This document shows, piece by piece, positions 35,735 to 44,596 of a stretch of DNA of 64,000 bases. Below the pieces are notes generated by a model that saw only the letters and a list, made by a program, of their open reading frames with translations, was not told the origin of the DNA and searched no databases. The position numbers and the translations under genes are program-made. The DNA lies in the NCBI RefSeq assembly GCF_029027405.1, contig NZ_CP093396.1:1550001-1614000 (forward strand), read 5' to 3'. Numbering within the stretch: the stretch's first letter is position 1; every line of letters begins with the position of its first letter. This DNA comes from Sulfurimonas sp. (GTDB lineage Bacteria; Campylobacterota; Campylobacteria; Campylobacterales; Sulfurimonadaceae).

Positions 35735-37477
35735 TTATTTTTCTATCATTAACTCATATTCTTTTATTTTTTCTTCATAATTAGGTAACATCTTATTTAT
35801 TGTATCTATCTCAAACAAATCAACCTTATTTAACAATAACTCACTATAAATTATCAAATCTTTTAATTTATGTTTAATAGAAAGCTCTAAAAGCTCTGTT
35901 GCAAAACTATTAATAGTATTTAAATCATTTGTACTAATCGCTTCTTCATATATCTCTTGTAAGGCTATTTTTTGTACATGTAAAAATATCTTTAATTGTA
36001 TTAAATTTATATTATCAGGATGTTCATGCACATTTTTTATAGATAAACTTCCATTTTCCTCTAGTACTGAAGCATGTGAGTTTAATACTTTTAAAGTAAC
36101 TTTAAATAATTCTATTTTTGTAAGTGGCTTTTTTAAATGTCCTATTGGACGGATTCCCCCAACTTGAAATACTATATCTTTAAGTCTTGTATTTGTCAAA
36201 GTAATTACAGGGGCAGTCGTTACTTTTTTCATCACTTTTGACACAGCACCTTCATCATTACTAAGCATGTCTACATCTATTAAAATTAAATCTACCTCTT
36301 GTCTCTTTAGAGACTCTATAGCACTCCTTGCATTATTAAAAGTTAAAACCTTACTATTTGTATCAACAAAACTCTCTTTTGCTAAATCCAAATCTAACTC
36401 AGAATTACAAACTACAAGAATTTTTGCCCCTTCTGGTTTTATAAGAGAAAAATCAATTTTTGATTCATCGACCCCCTTTTTTGAGTTAAAAAGAACAATT
36501 TCAATATTTCTAAGACTTAAAATAAAAGTTGAACCAACCGACAACTCACTTTTTACGCTTAAGTCACCACCCATTATTTTAGATAATTTTCTATTTATTG
36601 AAAGTCCTAGACCTGTTCCTTGGTACTCAATATCATCACAATTACTTTTCGTTTCAAATATCTCAAAAATTTTGTTTTGATTTTTAGATGCTATCCCTAT
36701 TCCACTATCTTTAATAGATATAAATAAATCTACAACATTGTTTACTTCATCTACATTATCAATACTCACTAAAACTTTTACAAAGCCTTTGTGCGTAAAC
36801 TTAATAGCATTTGATAGTAAATTGTTTAAAATATCCTCTACTCTTAATGAGTCTATCATTAAAGAAATTGGTACATTTTCATCTATTTCTATACTTAACT
36901 TCAAATCTTTTTTATCTGCTTGATTTCTAAATTCTTCTACACTATTTAAAAAAAGACTTCTTATATCAACTGCACTTTCAATAATTTCAAAAGTACCAGA
37001 TTCAATTTTTGAAAGTTCTATAATATCTGTTAAAAGGGTTAACAGCTTATTGCCAGAATAAAAAATATTTTTTGCAAAGCCATTAAGTCTTTTATCTTGA
37101 GTCTCCTTTTCAATAAGTTCGGCAAAAACCAAAATGGAATTCATAGGTGTTCTTACTTCATGCCTAACATTTGCCAAAAAATCAGATTTTATCATACTGG
37201 CATTTTGTGCTATATTTTTTGTATCTTCTATAATCTGATATAATCTTTGAATCTTTTTTTCTAAATATTCTATTTTACTTGTTCCAGAACTCGTATCTTG
37301 TTGACCAACAAGTCCTTCAACTCCTAATTGCTTATCTATTAAAAGTTTTATATCTGCTTGTAATTTTTCTACTATTTTAGTATTTTTTTTTTGCTTATAT
37401 CTATAAAAAAACAAAAATATGACAGGTATTAAAATTACTTCCATTATGTATATATATAAATTATTATCTAAGTTCAT
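35735..37477 (-). CDS. Hybrid histidine kinase with degenerate receiver
   Basis: The 580-residue protein has one membrane helix (about 10-27), a short coiled region and no obvious sensor domain. It then has HisKA with H106 in NVRHEVRTP, and an ATPase domain with NLLSNAIKF, DSGIGIA and GTGLGLSIN. A receiver-like domain (about 350-460) keeps D401 and KKPL, but the usual acidic pair is replaced by CNSE, so Mg binding may be lost. The C-terminal 100 residues are helical and may be a dimerisation or Hpt-like bundle, although no H-box histidine is obvious. It starts on the last base of the HD-GYP regulator gene. Confidence 0.85.
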   Translation of the reverse strand: MNLDNNLYIYIMEVILIPVIFLFFYRYKQKKNTKIVEKLQADIKLLIDKQLGVEGLVGQQDTSSGTSKIEYLEKKIQRLYQIIEDTKNIAQNASMIKSDFLANVRHEVRTPMNSILVFAELIEKETQDKRLNGFAKNIFYSGNKLLTLLTDIIELSKIESGTFEIIESAVDIRSLFLNSVEEFRNQADKKDLKLSIEIDENVPISLMIDSLRVEDILNNLLSNAIKFTHKGFVKVLVSIDNVDEVNNVVDLFISIKDSGIGIASKNQNKIFEIFETKSNCDDIEYQGTGLGLSINRKLSKIMGGDLSVKSELSVGSTFILSLRNIEIVLFNSKKGVDESKIDFSLIKPEGAKILVVCNSELDLDLAKESFVDTNSKVLTFNNARSAIESLKRQEVDLILIDVDMLSNDEGAVSKVMKKVTTAPVITLTNTRLKDIVFQVGGIRPIGHLKKPLTKIELFKVTLKVLNSHASVLEENGSLSIKNVHEHPDNINLIQLKIFLHVQKIALQEIYEEAISTNDLNTINSFATELLELSIKHKLKDLIIYSELLLNKVDLFEIDTINKMLPNYEEKIKEYELMIEK

Positions 37478-38538
37478 TAATTTTCTTTAAAATGCTCAAT
37501 AATTTTCTTAAAATCTGCTAAATTGTCCCTAAAACAGACTATAAGTTTAGGATCAAACTTTGTACCACTTAACTCTATAATATGGCTTGCTGCTTTATCA
37601 AAACTCCAAGCCTTTTTATAAACTCTTTCATGTGTTAAAGCGTCTAAGACATCTGCAATAGCTACTATTCTTCCATAAAGATGAATATTGTCTCCAAACA
37701 AGCCATTTGGATAACCACTTCCATCATAATTTTCATGATGTTCATGCGCAATAATACTTCCAGCTTTTATAAGTTTTGTTTTTGATTTAGCAAGTATTTT
37801 ATATCCATGTGCGGAATGCTCTTTCATTATGTTAAATTCGTTTTCATCAAGTTTACCTGCTTTATGAAGTATCTTTGAATCTATAATAATCTTGCCTATA
37901 TCATGCAGTGGAGTTGCTAAAAAAACAATATTTATTTCATCTTTGCTAAGACTTCCATCTAACTGGGCAAGTCGTTTTGCAATATGAGCCACACGCTTCA
38001 CATGGCTAGCAGTTTCTGAACTACCTGTTTCCATAATATCTGAGAGTATATATACAATCTCTTTTTGAGCAAGTTCTACCTCTGTAAAATGCTTTTCTTT
38101 GTTGTCTTGCATCTTATTAAAAAGAGTGATATTATTAGCTTTTAATTGCTGTTTAGCTCTGTAAAGTTCTAAATGATTTTTAACTCTTGATTTTAGCTCA
38201 ATAGAATGAAATGGTTTTGTTACATAATCTACCGCTCCAAGAGTGAAACCTTTTTCAATAGATTCTATATCAACTTTTGCAGTTAAAAAAATAATAGGTA
38301 CATCTCTCAAATTACGTGTTTTTTTTAGAATTTTACATACTTCAAATCCATCAATTCCAGGCATCATAATATCTAAAAGTATCAAGTCAAATTTTTTAGT
38401 TTTTAGCACTTCTAAAGCCTGCTCTCCAGTTAAAGCAAAAGAAAACCTATACTCTTTAGATTGAAGAATATTAATAGCAACTTTTATATTTTCACTTACA
38501 TCATCTACAATTAAAATATTATACTCTGCGTCCATCAT
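37477..38538 (-). CDS. Response regulator with HD-GYP c-di-GMP phosphodiesterase
   Basis: The 353-residue protein has a receiver (5-125, phosphoacceptor D56 in ILLDIMMPG, KP in VTKPF). After a helical linker comes an HD-GYP domain (about 155-345) with LHDIGK, HEHHENYDGSGYP and the downstream DALTHERVYK motif. All catalytic residues look intact, so it should degrade c-di-GMP. It is followed directly by the hybrid kinase and forms a two-gene unit with it, under a separate promoter. It is the second HD-GYP regulator in the window. Confidence 0.9.
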   Translation of the reverse strand: MMDAEYNILIVDDVSENIKVAINILQSKEYRFSFALTGEQALEVLKTKKFDLILLDIMMPGIDGFEVCKILKKTRNLRDVPIIFLTAKVDIESIEKGFTLGAVDYVTKPFHSIELKSRVKNHLELYRAKQQLKANNITLFNKMQDNKEKHFTEVELAQKEIVYILSDIMETGSSETASHVKRVAHIAKRLAQLDGSLSKDEINIVFLATPLHDIGKIIIDSKILHKAGKLDENEFNIMKEHSAHGYKILAKSKTKLIKAGSIIAHEHHENYDGSGYPNGLFGDNIHLYGRIVAIADVLDALTHERVYKKAWSFDKAASHIIELSGTKFDPKLIVCFRDNLADFKKIIEHFKEN

Positions 38539-38570
38539 TGTAATCCATTTAATGAGTTTAATTATTTATG

Positions 38571-38576
38571 ATTATA
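38571..38576 (-). promoter_or_regulatory. Predicted -10 box of the HD-GYP/kinase pair
   Basis: A minus-strand TATAAT lies 32 bases before the first ATG of the HD-GYP regulator, in the 67-base gap after the nitroreductase gene. GGA five bases upstream of the ATG serves as the ribosome-binding site. Confidence 0.45.
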
Positions 38577-38605
38577 ACTAAAAGAAACACAAATTGTATA
38601 CCTTA

Positions 38606-39235
38606 TTAGCTGATAAATTCTATTACCTCTGCAAATGGAAGTCTAAGTTGTGCAGATTGTTCATTAAGTCTATATCCTACAGGTAGAATTATGGATAGTC
38701 CATATTTGCTTTTATCAATGTTTAAAATATCTTCAACCTGATTTTTATTGAAACCTTCTATAGGACAAGAGTCTATACCTCTAACTGCTGCAGCACTCAT
38801 CATATTTGAAGTGGCAAAGGCAGTTTGTTTAGATGTCCAAGCATATATATTAGCATCGCTACTCAAAGTTTCTGATAGATGATCTGCATATAGTTTTAGA
38901 TAAAAGTCTAATCTCTCTTGTGGCATATCTCGTCTCGCAAATCGTTTTTCAGGAATGCCTGATTCTGGTTTTACAGACTCTATTCCCGCCAATATAATGA
39001 TTAAATAAGAGCATGAAGTAATCTGAACTTGATCCCAACAAGCAGGTCTAAGTTTAGCTTTTAGTTCTTCATTGGATATTACTAAAAACTTCCAAGCTTC
39101 CATACCAAATGATGATGGAGACCTTCTTCCTGCTTCCATAATATACTTTATATTCTCATCAGATATTTTTTTATTATCATCAAATACTTTACACGCATGT
39201 CTAAATCCTAATGATTCTTCAAATGTTTTTTCTAT
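38606..39235 (-). CDS. Nitroreductase family flavoprotein, apparent AUA start
   Basis: This is an FMN enzyme of the NfnB/nitroreductase family using NAD(P)H; the substrate is unknown. The first ATG in frame (39139) begins MEAGRRSPSSFGMEAW, which is already inside the conserved core. Upstream the frame encodes the rest of the family N terminus (SLGFRHACKVFDDNKKIS), including the FMN-phosphate arginine. The only well-spaced start is ATA at 39235, seven bases after AAAGGA, giving 209 residues. The C terminus has SCPIEGF and LPVGYRL, typical of the family. It lies 33 bases after uvrA and is probably co-transcribed. Confidence 0.78.
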   Translation of the reverse strand: MEKTFEESLGFRHACKVFDDNKKISDENIKYIMEAGRRSPSSFGMEAWKFLVISNEELKAKLRPACWDQVQITSCSYLIIILAGIESVKPESGIPEKRFARRDMPQERLDFYLKLYADHLSETLSSDANIYAWTSKQTAFATSNMMSAAAVRGIDSCPIEGFNKNQVEDILNIDKSKYGLSIILPVGYRLNEQSAQLRLPFAEVIEFIS

Positions 39236-39248
39236 AATATTTTCCTTT
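39236..39248 (-). promoter_or_regulatory. Ribosome-binding site before an AUA start (nitroreductase gene)
   Basis: AAAGGA at 39248-39243 (minus strand) is seven bases before the ATA codon at 39235. An in-frame TAG lies upstream, and no ATG, GTG or TTG occurs in frame until 39139. An ATT at 39238 is the alternative, at four bases. Confidence 0.5.
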
Positions 39249-39268
39249 GAATTTATATTCTATATCTT

Positions 39269-42097
39269 TTAGTCCTTGTGTAAAGCTAGCTCTTTTTCCA
39301 AATATGCTCCTGTATAGCTTCCATTTTTTTTATAAGAGTTTGCTAAGTCTTCAGGTGAACCCTCAGCGATAATAAGACCACCACCAGAGCCACCTTCTGG
39401 ACCCATATCTATTACCCAGTCAGCATTTTTAATCATATCTAAGTTATGCTCGATTATTAGCACAGAATTTCCAAGTTCCACAAAATGGTGAAGAACTTTT
39501 GTAAGTCTATCAACATCTGCAAAATGAAGTCCTGTAGTTGGTTCATCTAAAATATACAGTGTTTTACCTGTATCCTTTCGACTCAACTCTTTACCTAATT
39601 TAATTCTCTGAGCCTCTCCACCAGAAAGAGTAACGGCATTTTGACCAAGAGTTATGTAACCTAAACCAACATCAACAAGTGTTTTCATTTTAAGATTTAT
39701 TTTTGGTATTGGTCCAAAAAATTCGTAAGCTTCATCTACACTCATAGCTAAAACATCAGCTATTGTTTTACCTTTATAGTTTACTTCTAAAGTCTGCTGA
39801 TTGTACCTTTTTCCATGACAAGTATCACACTTAACCATTATATCTGGTAAAAAGTGCATCTCTATTTTTATCTCACCTTCTCCTTGGCATTTCTCACAGC
39901 GTCCACCTTTTACATTAAAACTAAACCTTGAAGTTGTATAGCCTCTTATTTGTGACTCTTTTGTTTGAGAAAAAAGATTCCTTATCTCATCCATTACACC
40001 AGTATAAGTTGCTGGATTACTCCTTGGCGTTCTTCCAATCGGGCTTTGATCAAGATAAATCACCTTGTCAACATGCTCTAAACCTGTAATCTCTACTCCT
40101 GCAACCTTATTTACTTTTCTTGCATGATTTAGTAACTCTCTTGCAGTTGGTAAAAGAGTTTGAAGCATAAGAGAACTTTTCCCACTTCCGCTAACTCCAG
40201 TTATACAAACAAAATTGTTTAATGGTATTTTAACACTTAGATTTTCAATATTATTCAATGTTACATTTTTGATTTCTATATATTTTTCTTGTTCTCTTCT
40301 ATAGAAATATTCTATTTGTTTTCTTCCATAAAGATAATCAGCCGTCAAAGTTTTAGCTTTTTTAAGCTTATCAAGAGTTCCAGCAAAAACAACCTCACCA
40401 CCAAATCTACCAGCACCTGGACCAATATCTACAATAAAATCTGCATTTTCTATTGTTTCTTTATCATGCTCGACAACTATAACACTATTACCTTTTTCTT
40501 GAAGACTTCTAAGAGTGCGAATAAGCTTTTTTGTATCTCTTTCATGAAGCCCAATACTAGGTTCATCTAAGACATATAATACACCTGTTAAACCACTACC
40601 AATCTGAGATGCTATACGAATTCTTTGAGCCTCGCCACCACTTATTGTTCTAGCATCTCGACCTAAAGTTATATAACCAAGACCAACATCAAATAAGAAG
40701 TAAAGTCTTTCTCTAATCTCATTTAATATAGGTTGTGCTACTTGAGTGTTTTGCGAATCTAGGTATTTAAAATTATCTTCATTTGCAAACCATTCATAAG
40801 TTTTTTCTATTGGCATTTCTAAAAGTTCTGATATACCTTTTTGCCCTACTCTAACAGCTAATGATTCAAGTTTTAATCTATTTGAGTTACAGATGCTACA
40901 AATTTTTTCACTCATATAATCTGCTAACTCTTTTTCGTCTTTAAACATGTCGTAAGCTATACGAATAATCCCAGGGAAAATTCTTTTTACTTCATGCTTT
41001 TTCCAAAGAAATTTTATTTCTTCTGGATTACCATGTAAGATAGCCTTTTTTTGATGCTCCTCAAGCTCTGAATATGGGATAGTTATATCTATATCGTTAT
41101 GAGCACAAAAACCTTTTAAAAATGTAAAATAATAACCTTTATTAAATCCATATACTATTTTAACTCCACCTTTTTCTATCGGCAAGTCAATATCTATAAT
41201 TTTTTCATGGTCAAGTGCATAACGAAGGCCAAGTCCATCACACTCACTACAAGCACCTTTAGGAGAGTTAAAAGAAAAAGAAAGAGGTTCTAGCGGGTCA
41301 AAGCTTATTTTACAGTCAAAACAAGCATTATGTTCACTATAATGAATACTAGACACTTTTATATCCATCTCTTTATGATTTAATATATCTATCTCAAGTT
41401 CACCATAACTCTCTTTTAGAGCCTTTTCAACATCAGATGCTATGCGTTCTTTATTTTCTTCTTTTACAACAACTCTATCTACAACAACTTTAATGGTATG
41501 CTTTTTAGTTTTACTTAACTCTATTTCTTCATCAAGTCTAACCATTACTCCATCTATCATAGCCCTTACATAACCCTTGTGAACAAGAGATTCTAACAAG
41601 TCCGCATAAGAACCTTTTTTCTCCCTTACAAGTGGAGCTAAAAGAACAAGCTTTGAACCCTCAGGTAGTTTAGCAACCTCACCTATAATATCAGATGCAG
41701 ACATTTGAGAAATAACTTTTTTACACCTATGACAATGCTGAACACCTACACGAGCATATAGAAGTCTAAAGTAATCATATATTTCTGTAATAGTCCCAAC
41801 TGTTGAGCGAGGATTTTTAGAAGTTGTTTTTTGATCTATAGCGATAGCAGGAGTCAATCCTTCTATTTTATCTACATCAGGTTTTCCAACTCTATCTAAA
41901 AATTGACGAGCATATGATGACAAAGATTCCATATATCGTCTCTGCCCTTCAGCATAAAGCGTATCAAAAGCTAAAGTAGATTTACCACTTCCACTAATTC
42001 CTGTCATTACAACTAACTCATTTTTAGGAATAGATAAATTTATATTTTTTAAATTATTTTCTCTAGCACCTGTAATTTTTATAACATCTTTTTTCAC
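39269..42097 (-). CDS. uvrA: Excinuclease ABC subunit A
   Basis: UvrA is the damage-recognition ATPase of nucleotide excision repair. The 942-residue protein has two ABC modules: Walker A TGISGSGKSTLAFDTLYAEG near residue 32 and TGVSGSGKSSLML near 625. The signatures ISGGEAQRIRIA and LSGGEAQRIKL are present. Zinc-finger cysteine pairs are seen at CHRCKK, CFDC/CSEC, CSIC and CEKCQGEG/CDTCHG. It is full length. It follows the TSUP transporter by ten bases. Confidence 0.96.
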   Translation of the reverse strand: MKKDVIKITGARENNLKNINLSIPKNELVVMTGISGSGKSTLAFDTLYAEGQRRYMESLSSYARQFLDRVGKPDVDKIEGLTPAIAIDQKTTSKNPRSTVGTITEIYDYFRLLYARVGVQHCHRCKKVISQMSASDIIGEVAKLPEGSKLVLLAPLVREKKGSYADLLESLVHKGYVRAMIDGVMVRLDEEIELSKTKKHTIKVVVDRVVVKEENKERIASDVEKALKESYGELEIDILNHKEMDIKVSSIHYSEHNACFDCKISFDPLEPLSFSFNSPKGACSECDGLGLRYALDHEKIIDIDLPIEKGGVKIVYGFNKGYYFTFLKGFCAHNDIDITIPYSELEEHQKKAILHGNPEEIKFLWKKHEVKRIFPGIIRIAYDMFKDEKELADYMSEKICSICNSNRLKLESLAVRVGQKGISELLEMPIEKTYEWFANEDNFKYLDSQNTQVAQPILNEIRERLYFLFDVGLGYITLGRDARTISGGEAQRIRIASQIGSGLTGVLYVLDEPSIGLHERDTKKLIRTLRSLQEKGNSVIVVEHDKETIENADFIVDIGPGAGRFGGEVVFAGTLDKLKKAKTLTADYLYGRKQIEYFYRREQEKYIEIKNVTLNNIENLSVKIPLNNFVCITGVSGSGKSSLMLQTLLPTARELLNHARKVNKVAGVEITGLEHVDKVIYLDQSPIGRTPRSNPATYTGVMDEIRNLFSQTKESQIRGYTTSRFSFNVKGGRCEKCQGEGEIKIEMHFLPDIMVKCDTCHGKRYNQQTLEVNYKGKTIADVLAMSVDEAYEFFGPIPKINLKMKTLVDVGLGYITLGQNAVTLSGGEAQRIKLGKELSRKDTGKTLYILDEPTTGLHFADVDRLTKVLHHFVELGNSVLIIEHNLDMIKNADWVIDMGPEGGSGGGLIIAEGSPEDLANSYKKNGSYTGAYLEKELALHKD

Positions 42098-42107
42098 TTA
42101 TAACCTT

Positions 42108-42839
42108 TTAAAAAAATATTCTTACTATTAAATATAAAACAACTAACATATAAAAAACTACTAAAAGCTTTTTTTGTAAAATGGCATCTACTCTATCTTT
42201 AAAATATACACCTACATAAACACCAAACATAGATGCTAAACCGATTATAATACCACTGTGAAAATCTACATGCCCACTTAATGAATGAGAAATCAGTCCT
42301 GAAACAGATGAAAAAACCACAAAAAACAGACCAGCAGAAATAGCTTTTTTGAGTGGTACATGTAAAAAGCCAACCAAAATAGGCACTAAAATTATACTTC
42401 CACCAACTCCAATACTCATACTCATGGCACCCAAAAGAATACCAACAACAAATAGAACTACTTTACTACCTTCTCTTTGTTTCAAAGCTTCTTTTGGAGT
42501 GAAAAAAAGTCTTACAAGTGCAAAAGTAGAAAAAAGTAAAAAAACTATTTCTAAAGTACTTGATGAAAATATCAAAACAATAAACCCGCTAAAAAGAGCA
42601 CCAATAAAACCACCAATACCAACAGTAGTTATCATAGCAACATCAAGTGTTCCTTTTTTATAGTTTAAATAACTCCCATAAACCGAACTAAATACCATTT
42701 GAACAACTGTTATACCAATGGCTACTTTTGTTTCATATCCAAGTATTAAGAGAAGAGGTACAAGTATTGTCCCTCCTCCAATTCCAAAAAAACCAGAAAT
42801 TACTCCAACAATAGCACCAAGAAATATCAATTCTATCAT
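42108..42839 (-). CDS. TSUP family transporter (TauE/SafE-like)
   Basis: The 243-residue protein has about seven to eight membrane helices in two related halves. Each half carries a GxGGG-type motif: FFGIGGGTILVPLLL near the N terminus and SIGVGGSIILVPILVG near residue 145. This is the TSUP/TauE-SafE pattern. Such proteins export or import small anions such as sulfite or sulfoacetate; the substrate here is unknown. A strong TATAAT promoter lies just upstream, and uvrA follows ten bases downstream. Confidence 0.88.
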   Translation of the reverse strand: MIELIFLGAIVGVISGFFGIGGGTILVPLLLILGYETKVAIGITVVQMVFSSVYGSYLNYKKGTLDVAMITTVGIGGFIGALFSGFIVLIFSSSTLEIVFLLFSTFALVRLFFTPKEALKQREGSKVVLFVVGILLGAMSMSIGVGGSIILVPILVGFLHVPLKKAISAGLFFVVFSSVSGLISHSLSGHVDFHSGIIIGLASMFGVYVGVYFKDRVDAILQKKLLVVFYMLVVLYLIVRIFF

Positions 42840-42864
42840 CTAAAATTCTCTTAAATTTTTCCGA

Positions 42865-42870
42865 ATTATA
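42865..42870 (-). promoter_or_regulatory. Predicted -10 box of the TSUP-uvrA operon
   Basis: A minus-strand GGGTATAAT lies 25 bases upstream of the TSUP start. It is back to back with the plus-strand flagellar promoter 66 bases away. Confidence 0.5.
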
Positions 42871-42935
42871 CCCGCATAAGGCTTTAAGATAGTTTTACAA
42901 ACTTTGATTTAATTTTAATTTGAGATTCAATAAAG

Positions 42936-42941
42936 TATAAT
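42936..42941 (+). promoter_or_regulatory. Predicted -10 box of the cheX-like/fliN/fliO operon
   Basis: A plus-strand TATAAT in AAAGTATAATG lies 28 bases before the ATG at 42970. No GGCAC/TTGC sigma-54 pattern was seen, so this flagellar unit looks sigma-70 dependent. Confidence 0.5.
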
Positions 42942-42969
42942 GAAACTATGAAACTATAAAAGGATGAAA

Positions 42970-43392
42970 ATGATAAATACTATAATTAAAGCTTCTCAAA
43001 ACTTCTGTATTCATCAGATTCGTATGCCATATACTGTAAGTAATGGCATAAGTGAAAAGAGAACGCTTATTGCTTATATTGACATAGAAGAACAAAGTGG
43101 TAAAAAGCATAGAGTATATGTAGCATCTGACATAAATTTTATGCAACGGATATCTACACTATTTTTAGATGAAGTTGATAGCGATGAGGAAACATTAATA
43201 GATATGGCATTGGAAACTGTGAATCTAATTGTTGGAAGTGCTAAAGTTATCGCTGAAGAAACACAAGACAATCCTTATACAATCCAAACACCACATTTTT
43301 TAAAAATTGATAATTTTGATTTTATATATGATGAGTCAAGAGTTATAAAAATTGAAAATGATGAAATGATTATTGCGATAAAGGAATTATAA
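42970..43392 (+). CDS. CheX-like chemotaxis phosphatase domain protein
   Basis: The 140-residue protein matches the single-domain CheX/CheC-like fold in outline. An N-terminal helix (MINTIIKASQNF) precedes a beta-sheet region and the helix DMALETVNLIVGSAKVIAE, where E and N sit in the active-site ExxN pattern of CheX. If active, it would dephosphorylate CheY-P. Two in-frame ATGs are six bases apart. AAAAGGA is adjacent to the first, leaving no spacing, and five bases from the second, so I chose 42970. It directly precedes fliN, which fits a motor-linked role. Confidence 0.65.
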   Translation: MINTIIKASQNFCIHQIRMPYTVSNGISEKRTLIAYIDIEEQSGKKHRVYVASDINFMQRISTLFLDEVDSDEETLIDMALETVNLIVGSAKVIAEETQDNPYTIQTPHFLKIDNFDFIYDESRVIKIENDEMIIAIKEL

Positions 43393-43727
43393 TGGCAAAA
43401 GTAAGAAGATATAAACCTCAAAGAGTCCCTTATGATGAAGAAAAAGAGTTGGCTTGGATGAATTATTCTGGTCTTTTAGACATGGAGGTAGAATTTGTTT
43501 CTGATTTAGGTGAAACAGAGGCAACAATTGCTGAAATTTTAAAATATGAAAAAGGTTCTATTATTGATTTAAAAAAACCAGCAGGAGAAAGTGTAGAGTC
43601 TTATGTAAATGGACGGATATTAGGTAAAGGCGAAGTTATGGTTTATGAAAAAAATCTTGCAATTCGTATTAATGAAATTTTAGACTCTAGTGCCGTTTTA
43701 TATCATCTGGCAAAAGAGCGTTTATGA
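43392..43727 (+). CDS. fliN: Flagellar motor switch protein FliN
   Basis: The 111-residue protein is a FliN/SpoA domain of the C ring. The SpoA pattern is visible in LLDMEVEFVSDLGETEATIAEIL, KGSIIDLKKPAGESVESYVNGRILGKGEVMVYEKNLAIRI in sequence order, and ends in a short helix. Its start overlaps the CheX-like stop by one base. The following gene is the FliO candidate, an arrangement also known in Campylobacter and Helicobacter. It may be one of two FliN/FliY-type proteins in the genome. Confidence 0.88.
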   Translation: MAKVRRYKPQRVPYDEEKELAWMNYSGLLDMEVEFVSDLGETEATIAEILKYEKGSIIDLKKPAGESVESYVNGRILGKGEVMVYEKNLAIRINEILDSSAVLYHLAKERL

Positions 43728-44596
43728 TTAGAATCTTACTAATATTTTTTCTTCCTCTTCTTCTTAATGCCTCAAAAATTTTAAGTTACAACATTTACGA
43801 CAGAACAGATAGAGCAGATGTAATGATAACTTTTGATACTCCTTATGAAGGCGTAATTAAGCAAAGCATTACTAAATCAAAAATTATTATTAAACTTCAA
43901 GATGCGAAAATAGAGTCTTCAAAATTAAAAAAATTATCATCACAATATTTATACTCAATTAGCATTACTCCTATGTCTGGATATACTCAAATAATCGCTT
44001 CTGTACCTAGTACCGTAAAATTAATAGCTTCTAAAACATCAGATGCTTATGGATTAAGACTTAGATTTGCTTCTAAAGCTTCCTCTAAAATAACAACTCA
44101 AGAGCAAATCAGAACAAGTAAAAATTTCATATCAACACTACCAACAAAAAAGAGCATAGAAATTAGTAATGCCTACTACGGTGTGATTGCTCTTCTTGTA
44201 CTAGGTATTATTGTTCTACTTTTTATAAAAAAGAAAGCAACTGTCAAAAAAGTTAATCCTAGTTCCAACAAATGGCTATTTAAAGAGAACGAACAAAATC
44301 AAGAAGCAACAGCGCAGTCAGATAATGTTTCAATTAGATTTCAAAAAAACTTAGATAATACCAATAATGTTGTTATGCTTGATTTTGCAGATCAAAGCTA
44401 TCTACTTTTAATGGGGAATAGTAATATACTGCTAGATAAATTTTCAGATAATAAACCAGTAACACAAGAAGATTTTGAATCTATTTTACAAAATAGGCAT
44501 AAAGAACTAGATAATTTTTTATCCCTTAATGAAGAGGTAAAAGAGCCACTCCAAGCATACAAAGAAAAAGCAGCTTCTATCTCTTACGAGGGTTAA
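43724..44596 (+). CDS. Probable FliO-like flagellar export protein
   Basis: The 290-residue protein has a signal-like N terminus (residues 1-16), a periplasmic beta-rich domain (about 20-115), one membrane helix (151-168) and a cytoplasmic tail. In the tail the segment VVMLDFADQSYLLLMGNSNILLDKF resembles the FliO core, a membrane protein that helps assemble FliP in the flagellar export gate. Its position right after fliN (four-base overlap) matches the Helicobacter and Campylobacter FliO, which also have a large periplasmic N-terminal part. The assignment rests on context and this short resemblance. Confidence 0.6.
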   Translation: MIRILLIFFLPLLLNASKILSYNIYDRTDRADVMITFDTPYEGVIKQSITKSKIIIKLQDAKIESSKLKKLSSQYLYSISITPMSGYTQIIASVPSTVKLIASKTSDAYGLRLRFASKASSKITTQEQIRTSKNFISTLPTKKSIEISNAYYGVIALLVLGIIVLLFIKKKATVKKVNPSSNKWLFKENEQNQEATAQSDNVSIRFQKNLDNTNNVVMLDFADQSYLLLMGNSNILLDKFSDNKPVTQEDFESILQNRHKELDNFLSLNEEVKEPLQAYKEKAASISYEG

